43,811 nt of DNA from a virus. Shown here in pieces: positions 1 through 6,628 of this stretch. The notes below the pieces were generated by a model. It was not told the DNA's origin and did not search any database. It saw nothing but the letters and a program-made list of their open reading frames with translations. Position numbers and translations under genes: made by a program. How positions within the stretch are numbered: the stretch's first letter is position 1; every line of letters starts with the position of its first letter. The stretch lies in the IMG/VR virus record IMGVR_UViG_3300050033_000050, positions 1 to 43,811 of that record; one strand, 5' to 3'.

Positions 1-57
1 CTGTTATTCCATCCAAATCCGCCACCTCCCACAAAAATAACGCCTCGCTGGGCGGGA

Positions 58-1146
58 TCATTCCTGCTCATCTTTGGGCAGTCGCCTGAATGCCAGCGTC
101 CCCATCAACTTGCGCCGCAGGTTATAACTGTTGCAATGCTTGAGCAGTCCCAGGTAACTCTGGACGCTGGCGTTCACGTCCTCAAATCCAACTTCGCCCC
201 AGGTGTAGGCTCGCTGCAGGTACTTGAGTCTCCGCCGCATCTTCCTTGCCGTGGACTTTCGCAGCTTTTTGTGCGTGCTCCATATCCGGTACCCGACCCA
301 GTCGATCCCCTGGTCTATCGTCCTGATGCAGGACTTGCCATTCAGCGTCAGGCGCAGGCGCTCTGCCAGGAATGTCTGAATCTCCTGCTTGATCTCACGC
401 AGGTAAGCCTTGTCCCGGTGTAGGATCAGGGAGTCATCCATGTAACGCATGTAACGCTTGACATGCAGATCGTGCTTCACGAACTGATCCAGCTCGTTCA
501 GGTATAGGTTGGCGAACATCTGGGACGTCAGGTTGCCAATCGGCATGCCCACTCCCGGAACCCGCACTCCGGTGAACCCGCTGTCGTCCAGGTCCACTCC
601 GAACTTGATATGCTCGCACCTGATGATGGTCTCCAGGAGCCAGAGCAGATCCTTGTCGGCGATCAGGCGCCGCAGGATGCCCACCAGCACGTCGTGATCG
701 ACCCGGTAGAAATACTTGGACACGTCCATCTTCAGCGCGTAAATCCGACCCTGTTTGCTATCCAGGTCTCGCAGCCAATATTGCAACCGGTCAGCCGCTT
801 TGTGCGCTCCGTACCCAACCCGGCAGGCGTAGGTGTCTGAGATATAGCGCCGATCCAGGGGCGGATTCAGCACCCGGTAGATCGCCCACTGGACAACCCT
901 GTCCTTAAACGGCAGCGCCATGATCAGGCGCTTCTTTGGTTCATAAACGAAAAACTCCCGGTAGCTGCCGACCCGGTAGGTCTTCTCTCTCAACTCTTCC
1001 TGGATGGCGACCAGGCTGGCCTCAAGGTTGTGGGTGAACGCCAGCACCTCATTCCGGTATCGCTTGCCCTTCCTGGCCTCTCCGTAGGCTGCAAGCAGGT
1101 TGTCGAAGTCGCATATGGCAGGATAAAGATTCTTGAGCCTCTTCAA
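58..1146 (-). CDS. DGR reverse transcriptase
   Basis: Reverse transcriptase of a diversity-generating retroelement. It copies the template-repeat RNA into cDNA with adenine-specific errors, and the cDNA then replaces the variable repeat. Seen: motif A with MDVSKYF (catalytic Asp about residue 141), the DGR hallmark IGNLTSQ (about 203-209) in place of the QG motif of other RTs, and the YMDD box (about 235-238) with flanking RYM/SLIL, followed by a basic thumb region. The frame stays open upstream to an ATG at 1377, but that extension would translate the template repeat. I place the start at TTG 1146 because AGAGG lies 7 nt upstream and LKRLKNLYPAICDFDNLL resembles the N-terminus of DGR RTs. 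The resulting 362 residues are normal for the family. It is last in the target-avd-TR-RT cassette. Confidence in family is very high, in start moderate. Confidence 0.96.
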   Translation of the reverse strand: MKRLKNLYPAICDFDNLLAAYGEARKGKRYRNEVLAFTHNLEASLVAIQEELREKTYRVGSYREFFVYEPKKRLIMALPFKDRVVQWAIYRVLNPPLDRRYISDTYACRVGYGAHKAADRLQYWLRDLDSKQGRIYALKMDVSKYFYRVDHDVLVGILRRLIADKDLLWLLETIIRCEHIKFGVDLDDSGFTGVRVPGVGMPIGNLTSQMFANLYLNELDQFVKHDLHVKRYMRYMDDSLILHRDKAYLREIKQEIQTFLAERLRLTLNGKSCIRTIDQGIDWVGYRIWSTHKKLRKSTARKMRRRLKYLQRAYTWGEVGFEDVNASVQSYLGLLKHCNSYNLRRKLMGTLAFRRLPKDEQE

Positions 1147-1310
1147 TATGTCGCCTCTTAGAAAATAATGCCGGGCGTGGCACCCTTCACCCTCGGCTAC
1201 TAGCTGCCTTCCCGGCGATTCAGTTTTTTGCCCGCAGGCAGGGAGAATGGCCCCTTTTTCCTGAGCGCTGGACGCCACCCCGTGGGGCAGCGCCTTCTGG
1301 CTGTAGGAGG

Positions 1311-1423
1311 AAGCCGCCCGGAACCCGATGTTGCTATTCGTATTCGTCCGAACATTATTCAGGTTCAGATTGAACACCCCGGCATTCGTGCCGTTGTTCC
1401 AATTGCCACCCCGGATCGGGAGC
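1311..1423 (-). repeat. DGR template repeat (TR)
   Basis: 113-bp template repeat between avd and the RT gene, paired with the variable repeat at 1847-1959 (constant offset of 536). Read in the target frame on the minus strand it holds eleven AAC/AAT codons, the typical DGR design that lets A-mutagenesis reach many amino acids without making stops. Fifteen positions differ from the variable repeat and every one is an A on this strand. Identity ends sharply at both edges. The 164 bp between the TR and the RT start (1147-1310) contain no convincing gene and probably form the structured spacer of the TR RNA, as in BPP-1. Confidence 0.96.
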
Positions 1424-1447
1424 CGCGCTGGCCACTCCCCTAAACTT

Positions 1448-1783
1448 TCAGCGGGTGGTAGTTTTGAACCACCCGCCGATCATCTTGCCGATCTCCGTCA
1501 GATGCTTGGCCCAGTTCTCGTATTTGTTGACCGGCAGAAATCCCAGGTCTTTAGCCAGGCGGACATAATATCTCAGGGTCTCCAGGCTGATGTCGGCGTC
1601 CTGGATGGTGTTCTTTTTGTGGTACCGTTTGTTCGCCCGGACGATCTCTCTGAGCAGGTCAAACATCACCTGCTTGGTCTCTGCCGCCAGCGTGTGCTTC
1701 TCGCTCTTGGGATACTGCTTGATGCAGATGTAGCCGTACTGGATCATGTCGTAGGTCTTCTGGAGCAGCTTTAATTCTTCCAT
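1448..1783 (-). CDS. avd: DGR accessory variability determinant (Avd)
   Basis: Small (111 aa), basic, mostly helical protein between the target gene and the template repeat, the position of avd in the BPP-1 DGR. Family members form a barrel of four-helix bundles (related to 23S rRNA intervening-sequence proteins), bind the RT and the TR RNA, and are required for cDNA synthesis. Seen: helix-forming segments around residues 2-20, 30-55 and 65-82, with clusters of Lys/Arg (RANKRYHKKN) suited to RNA binding, and the ending WAKHLTEIGKMIGGWFK, which fits the usual C-terminal helix. The ATG is preceded by GGAGGCAA, part of which lies in the 3' arm of the DGR hairpin. Identification rests on sequence pattern plus context. 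Confidence 0.9.
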   Translation of the reverse strand: MEELKLLQKTYDMIQYGYICIKQYPKSEKHTLAAETKQVMFDLLREIVRANKRYHKKNTIQDADISLETLRYYVRLAKDLGFLPVNKYENWAKHLTEIGKMIGGWFKTTTR

Positions 1784-1792
1784 TTGCCTCCA

Positions 1793-1810
1793 GGCGGGCT
1801 ATCGCCCGCC
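1793..1810 (-). other. DGR target-site hairpin (IMH-associated)
   Basis: Perfect 7-bp inverted repeat GGCGGGC/GCCCGCC around a 4-nt loop that reads GATA on the minus strand. It begins 36 bp past the 3' end of the variable repeat, after the target stop codon. DGR target sites are known to carry hairpin/cruciform structures downstream of the VR with GC stems of about 7-10 bp and GRNA tetraloops that promote retrohoming; GATA fits GRNA. No T-run follows, so it does not look like a terminator. Confidence 0.85.
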
Positions 1811-1838
1811 CGACAGATTACAGGGATCAGATCCCAGA

Positions 1839-3014
1839 TTAGCAAAAAGCCGCCCGGAACCCGATGTAGCTAGCCGTAGCCGTCCGAACACTATTCAGGT
1901 TCAGAGCGAACACCCCGGCACTCGTGCCGTCGCCCCAACGGCCACCCCGGACCGGGAGCACCTCACCCACGTTGAGCATCCAGAATCCGTCCGCGCCGTG
2001 ACTCGTGTCTATCGGTGCCAAGGCGAGTAGTTTCAGCAGGTTGGGCACCGTCACGCCGCCAGCCACAGCAAGGGTCTCAAATGTGTTGCCGGACACGAAG
2101 TTGCTGGCATTAGCCTGGGTAGACGTGTTAATTCGTGCCGCCCCGCTAGATGCTGGCGCAGCTACAAAATCGTATTTCAGCGTCAGCGCGGTGCCCGGAG
2201 CAACCAGGGTGCCCGCCTGAAGGATCGCCTGCCAGGCCGCGCTGCCGGAACTCTGATCCTTAGACCCGTCGGCAGCGTTGTTGTCCTGCAACACCTGGAT
2301 TTCTCCGGCATTGATCCGCATACCGCCAACCCATTCCCAGACGTCGCCGTTCAGGTCGTAGATCCCGAATGGGGTTCCGTCGTGCGACCAGGCCAGAGGA
2401 CCGGAACCGGTCAGAGTCCTGCCGACGTTCCCAGATTCAAACTCACTGGGAGTAGCTGCTTCTGACGCGATGTTAATGTCGCTGCCGTAGTTGTTGTTGC
2501 CCCGCGGCCAGAAGGGGCCACGTGTCTTGCAGATGAGGGCAATACAAGCCCACTCCGCGTTTGTCATCAGGTGCCAGCCGGTCCCCTTCTGTGTGCAGGC
2601 CAGCCGCGCATTGTCATAGTTAATGCCGTTGCCCGGGTCCTGCATCCGCAGGCTGAAAGCTCTCAGCGTCGTGGTTGCGCCGGTGTAGGCGCACAGGTAC
2701 TTGGCAACGTAGATCACCGGCTTCGTAGCACCGTTGACCGTGAAAGCCGGATGGGGTGCCGTCGCCCCCCCGGAGAGCAACTGCGATTGCATCAGTAAGG
2801 GTACGACAACCATAATAGACGGGTTGCCCTGGTCATCGTACATGACCGTGTTTCTGCCGAAACTGGCCTGCTGGATGGCCTGTCTCCACTGCTCCTGCTC
2901 AGCGGCGACCGTGATCACGCCGTTCCGCAAGAACCGCTCTGTGAGTTGGTTCTCGACGCTGAAAATTGCTTCTGCCAATTGAGCTTGGCTGTATGGTCCT
3001 GGGATGATTTTCAT
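1839..3014 (-). CDS. DGR target protein, C-type lectin/FGE-like fold, predicted receptor-binding tail protein
   Basis: 391-residue protein diversified by the DGR. The C-terminal two thirds look like a formylglycine-generating-enzyme/C-type-lectin domain: GTGWHLMTNAEWACIAL, then LNGDVWEWVGG, then GGRWGDGT and the ending GFRAA, all typical of DGR targets such as Mtd. The variable repeat covers the last about 40 residues; ten residues differ from the template translation (for example Asn to Arg, Gly, Asp, Ser, Ala and Tyr). The N-terminal 100 residues resemble a tail-attachment part. The ATG has GGGAGGT upstream. The gene ends the tail operon, next to fibre and baseplate genes, so it probably binds the host receptor. 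That role is inferred; the target status is directly visible. Confidence 0.93.
   Translation of the reverse strand: MKIIPGPYSQAQLAEAIFSVENQLTERFLRNGVITVAAEQEQWRQAIQQASFGRNTVMYDDQGNPSIMVVVPLLMQSQLLSGGATAPHPAFTVNGATKPVIYVAKYLCAYTGATTTLRAFSLRMQDPGNGINYDNARLACTQKGTGWHLMTNAEWACIALICKTRGPFWPRGNNNYGSDINIASEAATPSEFESGNVGRTLTGSGPLAWSHDGTPFGIYDLNGDVWEWVGGMRINAGEIQVLQDNNAADGSKDQSSGSAAWQAILQAGTLVAPGTALTLKYDFVAAPASSGAARINTSTQANASNFVSGNTFETLAVAGGVTVPNLLKLLALAPIDTSHGADGFWMLNVGEVLPVRGGRWGDGTSAGVFALNLNSVRTATASYIGFRAAFC
1847..1959 (-). repeat. DGR variable repeat (VR)
   Basis: 113-bp copy of the template repeat, inside the target gene and ending 8 bp before its stop codon. It differs from the TR at 15 sites, all template adenines: A to G, C or T in the coding strand. 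Nine of the eleven template Asn codons and one Ile codon are altered. The last 17 bp at the 3' side (bases encoding GFRAA) are GC-rich and identical, as expected for the initiation-of-mutagenic-homing segment; beyond it VR reads TTTGC where TR reads CCTCC. Confidence 0.96.
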
Positions 3015-3015
3015 G

Positions 3016-3231
3016 TCACATACCTCCCATTGGCGGCATTGGCGGCATCACCGGCAGCGGCCATAGATAAGCGTAGTTCCGCCGCAGGTCGCCCTCAAAC
3101 GTCGGCAGGTAATTCAGCGCATCTGCGTCTGTCCCTTTGACGTCGATCTGCCCCTGCAGGTCTATGTCCTCGTCGGCGAAGCTGACGCTGAGCGTCACTG
3201 TCCCCTGGTTGTCAGTCAATTCGTAGGTCAC
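3016..3231 (-). CDS. Small tail-associated protein, unknown function
   Basis: 71 residues, GTG start overlapping the stop of the fibre gene by 4 nt (GTGA), so translation is probably coupled. The N-terminus (TYELTDNQGTVTLSVSFADEDIDLQGQIDVKG) looks like a small beta-rich domain. The C-terminus is Met/Pro/Gly-rich (PVMPPMPPMGGM). The target gene's Shine-Dalgarno lies in its last codons. It sits between fibre and DGR target and may be an adaptor or chaperone for either; nothing in the sequence proves this. Confidence 0.75.
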   Translation of the reverse strand: MTYELTDNQGTVTLSVSFADEDIDLQGQIDVKGTDADALNYLPTFEGDLRRNYAYLWPLPVMPPMPPMGGM

Positions 3232-4058
3232 TCTTCCATCACCGCCATATTAAGACTTGCGCCCTCGCTCACGGCGTAAATTGGGATGTAATTAGCCGGG
3301 TTAAAATCCTGCGACCATGCCGCCCCCGGTTCGACCGGGAAGCCGGTCTGTTGGTTCACGGTTGACGACCCTACCCGCATCCGCAGGGCCTGGTCCTCGT
3401 TCTTGATCGTCAACTGGCAGCGTGTTGTCAGCGCCGATGCTCCGGCGAACACCTCAGCCGGTGTTGCGGTCACGGTCTTGACGCCGGTGACCGGAGCTTG
3501 GGTGATCGGGTTGACCAGACTGATCAAATACGCCAACCTGGCTAGGGTTGACCCGGATGAGTTGGCTGCATCTCCCGTGCTCCCGAGGCCAGGGATGGCA
3601 GTCGTGCCATTCAGGTAGCCCAGAATGGTGCTCGATACGTAGTTTTTTATATCCTTTAGCTTCGCGTTGGCTGAGCCTGTGGCGCTGGCCGCGTCGGCCT
3701 GTGCTCCAATGCCGGGCTGAATCGTACCCGTCTCATAAGCGTAAATGGTGTTGGTCAGGTAGTTGATCAAATACGCCAACCTGGCTAGGGTTGACCCGGA
3801 TGAGTTGGCTGCATCGGCTTCTTGCCCCAGGTCCTGGACCAGGTTGGCCAGCCTCGCCAAGGCGTCCCCGCTTGCGCTCTGCCCGTCGCTGACGAGGCCC
3901 AGTGCTGCGGCCAGGGCTGTCAACTGGGACGTGGTACTCCCGTATATCGTGTGCAGCGTAGTGTCCAGGGTGTCCATGTTCCCATTGAGAACGCCGATGT
4001 CGGCAGTGTCGGTCAGGTCCGGCTTAACCAGGCCGTAGTTCGAAGTTGGTGTTGACAT
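3228..4058 (-). CDS. Tail fibre-like protein
   Basis: 276 residues. The opening NYGLVKPDLTDTADIGVLNGNMDTLD is the kind of baseplate-proximal head seen in many Bacillota phage fibres. The middle is a low-complexity, Ala/Ser/Thr-rich region with repeated units containing DAANSSGSTLARLAYLI (twice nearly exactly) and related copies (ADAASATGSANAKLKDI), suggesting a fibrous trimer. The C-terminal about 80 residues (from TQAPVTGVKTVTATPAEVF) look like a beta-sandwich tip. The ATG has a strong AAGGAGG 7 nt upstream. It lies directly after XkdU and two genes before the DGR target, so it may carry the target protein. Confidence 0.85.
   Translation of the reverse strand: MSTPTSNYGLVKPDLTDTADIGVLNGNMDTLDTTLHTIYGSTTSQLTALAAALGLVSDGQSASGDALARLANLVQDLGQEADAANSSGSTLARLAYLINYLTNTIYAYETGTIQPGIGAQADAASATGSANAKLKDIKNYVSSTILGYLNGTTAIPGLGSTGDAANSSGSTLARLAYLISLVNPITQAPVTGVKTVTATPAEVFAGASALTTRCQLTIKNEDQALRMRVGSSTVNQQTGFPVEPGAAWSQDFNPANYIPIYAVSEGASLNMAVMEE
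3521..3572. repeat. 52-bp direct repeat, copy 1, in the fibre gene
   Basis: Identical to 3764-3815 (243-bp spacing, in frame). Encodes the fibre motif ending ...GSTLARLAYLI. Exact DNA identity, beyond the protein repeat, suggests recent duplication or gene conversion. Confidence 0.9.
3764..3815. repeat. 52-bp direct repeat, copy 2, in the fibre gene
   Basis: Second copy of the 52-bp exact repeat at 3521-3572. Unequal recombination between the copies would delete or add 81 codons without changing frame, altering fibre length. Confidence 0.9.
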
Positions 4059-4070
4059 GGTTGCGCCTCC

Positions 4071-4628
4071 TTAAATTGCCCTAGTCTTCAGGGCACCCCA
4101 GGTGCTGGTCTTTACCCCAGCCCAGGTTAAAGCCTCGACGTTGCCCCAGGTGGTATAAGTAAATGCGTAATTCACCGCCAAATGCGCTGGCTTGATCTGC
4201 TCGATCACTGCCTGTAGGTCGGCCAGGTTCGGCGGTATTCCCAGCGGGTCGACGAACGTCACTATGAAGGAATATGTCTCCGGGTGGTTGGCGACGCTCG
4301 CTGAGCCGTCCACGTAAGCCTCGGCCACATTTTGGATCATGGTGATGGTCACGGTGCCGATGCCCCGGAGCTTCGATTTGATAACTGATCGGCGCTGGTC
4401 GTCCGGCTTCCCGGCCATGGTCGTGATTCCCAGCGTGCTTTCCCAGATGCTCAATCCCCAGGTGGCCGTGTCCACAAAAAACTGGTTCAGGACGTCGTTC
4501 AGAGCGGCCTTGAGGCTGTCGAACTCCATCCCGTCCGCCTGCATGGCCGCCTGCATCACGATCGACGTGGCGTAGTACGGCGGAATGTAGCCCATCATCT
4601 CCTGCCCTTTGGGGCTGGTCACGCTCAT
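4071..4628 (-). CDS. Baseplate/tail protein, XkdU/YmfQ (DUF2313)-like
   Basis: 185 residues from the ATG (MSVTSPKG) that overlaps the stop of the baseplate J gene by 4 nt (ATGA). The frame is open further upstream, but that part is a shadow of the J gene. Features of the Mu gp48/XkdU family: an N-terminal helical part with MGYIPPYYATSIVMQAAMQADGMEF, a central FVDTATWGLSIWESTLGI segment, then a ferredoxin-like C-terminal part ending with IEQIKPAHLAVNYAFTY. The family contributes to baseplate wedge assembly next to the J protein. Family assignment is from pattern and gene order. Confidence 0.88.
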   Translation of the reverse strand: MSVTSPKGQEMMGYIPPYYATSIVMQAAMQADGMEFDSLKAALNDVLNQFFVDTATWGLSIWESTLGITTMAGKPDDQRRSVIKSKLRGIGTVTITMIQNVAEAYVDGSASVANHPETYSFIVTFVDPLGIPPNLADLQAVIEQIKPAHLAVNYAFTYTTWGNVEALTWAGVKTSTWGALKTRAI

Positions 4629-5773
4629 GAGAATGTCACCGTCCCCGGCACGGCCGCTTGCCCAAGGGCGATGGCAATGTTGGCCGTCCCCCCGTTGGCC
4701 AGCAGGTTGGCGTAGTCCGTCACCCCGGCCTGGTTGAGTAGCTGGGAGCCGATCTGCGCCCATTTAATGGAGACGTTCTGGGTCGGCGGATTGTTTGTCG
4801 GGTCGGTCACAAATGCCTGCCCGGCCAGGTAACTGGTCAGGGCGGCCACGAAGGCCGTTTTGATGTCTGCCTCGGCCACCGTGCCGTCCATGGTCAGACT
4901 GGCCGTCACGTTGATGGGTACCGCTGTGGCAGCCGTCACTGTCACTGCCGCCCCGATCGGGGCCTCGCCGTCTCCGGTGGGCAGGCCCCCCGGGCAGATT
5001 GCCTCCTGGGCTGCAGCCACGATGACGACGCTGGCCGGTAGGTTGTCCGCCCCGAGCAGCACCACCTTGACCGTGCCGTTCCCGTTCCAGAGCGGGATCA
5101 CCTGGGCGTCTCCCACGCCAGGGATTGCCATGGCCCATTGTTTGTAGTCCGCCCTGTTCCCGCTCGTGCCCGGATTCTGGACCTTGGCCAGGTATCTTGC
5201 CAGTAGGGCGGTGTCGCTCTCCTCGTCCGTGCCATCTCCGTTCATGGCGGTGTTGGATATCGAGGCGACGCCCGGTATCGGGACCGACAGTACGGTGATC
5301 GTCCCGAGCGCCACGTTCCCGGCTGCCCCGGCCACCACGGCGGTGATCGGCACGGTTATGCTGCCGCCTGCCGGGATGGTCACAGTAGCGTCGGTGGTGA
5401 ACTCGACCGAGGCCGTGCTGGTGGCGTTGTCCGCCGGTGTGCAGACCACCGTCTCGGTGGCGATGGGCGTTCCTGCGGTGCCCGTGATGGTCAGTGTTTC
5501 GGTGGCGCAGACAGCCGCTTTCCTCGGGGTCAGGCCGACCTCACCACATCGCAGATCCAGGTAGGCTCCGTAGGTGGTCTCGGCGAATCCGTACTTGAGC
5601 ACCTGCTGCGCCCAGATCGCTGCTGTCGCCAGTTCGATGGAGGCCGGGGTGACAACGTCCCAGACAAATGATCCCTCTGTCGTGTCCACCCCGGCAGGGA
5701 CGTTCCCCAGCATACGCTGAAGGATGACGTCCTGGGTCTGGTCCGCCAGGTATTCCGGTAGTGCGTCGCTCAT
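4625..5773 (-). CDS. Baseplate J-like protein (XkdT / Mu gp47 family)
   Basis: 382-residue baseplate wedge protein, equivalent to P2 J, Mu gp47 and XkdT. Typical features: N-terminal SFVWDVVTPASIELA segment, LRCGEVGLTPRKAA, Gly/Thr-rich beta domain at about 95-165, then DEESDTALLARYLAKVQNPGTSGNRADYKQWAMAIPGV (a strong family signature), and a C-terminal domain with WAQIGSQLLNQAGVTDYANL. It overlaps XkdS upstream and XkdU downstream by 4 nt each, so the three are translationally coupled. Confidence 0.95.
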   Translation of the reverse strand: MSDALPEYLADQTQDVILQRMLGNVPAGVDTTEGSFVWDVVTPASIELATAAIWAQQVLKYGFAETTYGAYLDLRCGEVGLTPRKAAVCATETLTITGTAGTPIATETVVCTPADNATSTASVEFTTDATVTIPAGGSITVPITAVVAGAAGNVALGTITVLSVPIPGVASISNTAMNGDGTDEESDTALLARYLAKVQNPGTSGNRADYKQWAMAIPGVGDAQVIPLWNGNGTVKVVLLGADNLPASVVIVAAAQEAICPGGLPTGDGEAPIGAAVTVTAATAVPINVTASLTMDGTVAEADIKTAFVAALTSYLAGQAFVTDPTNNPPTQNVSIKWAQIGSQLLNQAGVTDYANLLANGGTANIAIALGQAAVPGTVTFS

Positions 5774-6228
5774 GACATTGTCACCTCGCTTAAAATGGTC
5801 GCAGTCTCTGCCTTGACGCTCGTGATCTGGCAGGTGAAATAACAGGTAGCGCCGTCCCAGGCGAACGCGAAGGCGTCGACCTTGGCCGTCCTGGGGTCGA
5901 CCATCAGGGTCTCCGTCACAATCCGCTGGATCTCGCTTTCGTTGGCCGCCCTTGTCAGGTTCCTGCGGATCAGGTCGTCAAAATCCTGCCCGTAGATCCG
6001 GCTGTAGACAGGGTATTTGTACCTCAAGGTCAGGAGCGCCTTAAGACCCCAATCTGTCCAGGCCTGGACGCCCTGTGTGGGCACGCCCTGCCCGGTCGCC
6101 GTGGTCACGAAGTCGCCTGCCGTAAAATCAAAATTCCAGCTTGTCCCGAAGTTCACCCGGGAGGCTGGAGTCACTGTCGTCTCCGGCGTGGCCGCCGGTA
6201 CGTCTGTCGGGTAGATATTAACCATCAT
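5770..6228 (-). CDS. Baseplate protein, XkdS (DUF2634)/gp25-like
   Basis: 152 residues. Resembles XkdS/DUF2634 proteins, which share the gp25-type baseplate wedge fold: central VQAWTDWGLKALLTLRYKYPVYSRIYGQDFDDLI followed by ANESEIQRIVTETLMVDPRTAKVDAFAF, which is the conserved part. The start overlaps the end of the XkdR gene by 11 nt and the stop overlaps the J gene. Acts at the baseplate-sheath junction in related phages. Confidence 0.9.
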   Translation of the reverse strand: MMVNIYPTDVPAATPETTVTPASRVNFGTSWNFDFTAGDFVTTATGQGVPTQGVQAWTDWGLKALLTLRYKYPVYSRIYGQDFDDLIRRNLTRAANESEIQRIVTETLMVDPRTAKVDAFAFAWDGATCYFTCQITSVKAETATILSEVTMS

Positions 6229-6628
6229 TTGCCACCACCTTGCAGAGTACTACGACGCTCAGTCCGTTGTTGACAGGTATGCAAAGCACCCGGTCTCCGG
6301 CCTTGAGGTCAGGTTTAATCTCGACGTGTACCTGGTCAATCGTTGCCGGGCCGAACGCCCAGGCTGCTGCTCCGGTTACTTGGCCGCCCTTCGAGTCCAG
6401 GAGGCCGCTCTGGCTGCCGCCCATGGCGAAGGCCGGTATGTCCAGTTTGGCCTGCCAATCGGCCACCAGGTAACTGCTGATCTCGTGCTTGAAGGTGTCC
6501 AGTTGCACGCCCCCGGCTGCCGTGATGGTGCCCAGTTCGGCCGGGATGCCCTTCAGGTTCTTGTCGACGTGCTTCTTGATGTGCCCGGTCACTGATTCGG
6601 CCAGATCCTTATACGGATTGGTTACCAT
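6218..6628 (-). CDS. Baseplate protein, XkdR (DUF2577)-like
   Basis: 136 residues from ATG 6628 (MVTNPYKDLAESVTGHIKK). An upstream in-frame ATG at 6652 has no ribosome site, while GGAGG lies 13 nt before 6628. Family features: the N-terminal amphipathic helix, PAELGTITAAGGVQLDTF, and the C-terminal LKAGDRVLCIPVNNGLSVVVLCKV, an OB-like beta segment found in DUF2577 proteins. It overlaps the hub gene by 20 nt. The family sits between hub (XkdQ) and gp25-like (XkdS) in PBSX-type clusters, exactly as here. Confidence 0.87.
   Translation of the reverse strand: MVTNPYKDLAESVTGHIKKHVDKNLKGIPAELGTITAAGGVQLDTFKHEISSYLVADWQAKLDIPAFAMGGSQSGLLDSKGGQVTGAAAWAFGPATIDQVHVEIKPDLKAGDRVLCIPVNNGLSVVVLCKVVANDG

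Noticed and set aside
1-57. Possible start of another gene (TTG at 14-16 after GGGAGGTG on the minus strand) and a weak hairpin with TTATTTTTG after the RT stop
   Set aside because: Only five codons are in the window and the stem is 4 bp; neither can be supported.
1328-1774. Plus-strand open frames over avd/TR, and many similar plus-strand frames of 100-600 codons elsewhere (for example 17582-19411 and 15527-17188)
   Set aside because: They lie antisense to recognised minus-strand genes, have no ribosome sites in register and show shadow compositions (Arg/Ala/Val/Gln-rich); high GC makes long antisense frames common.
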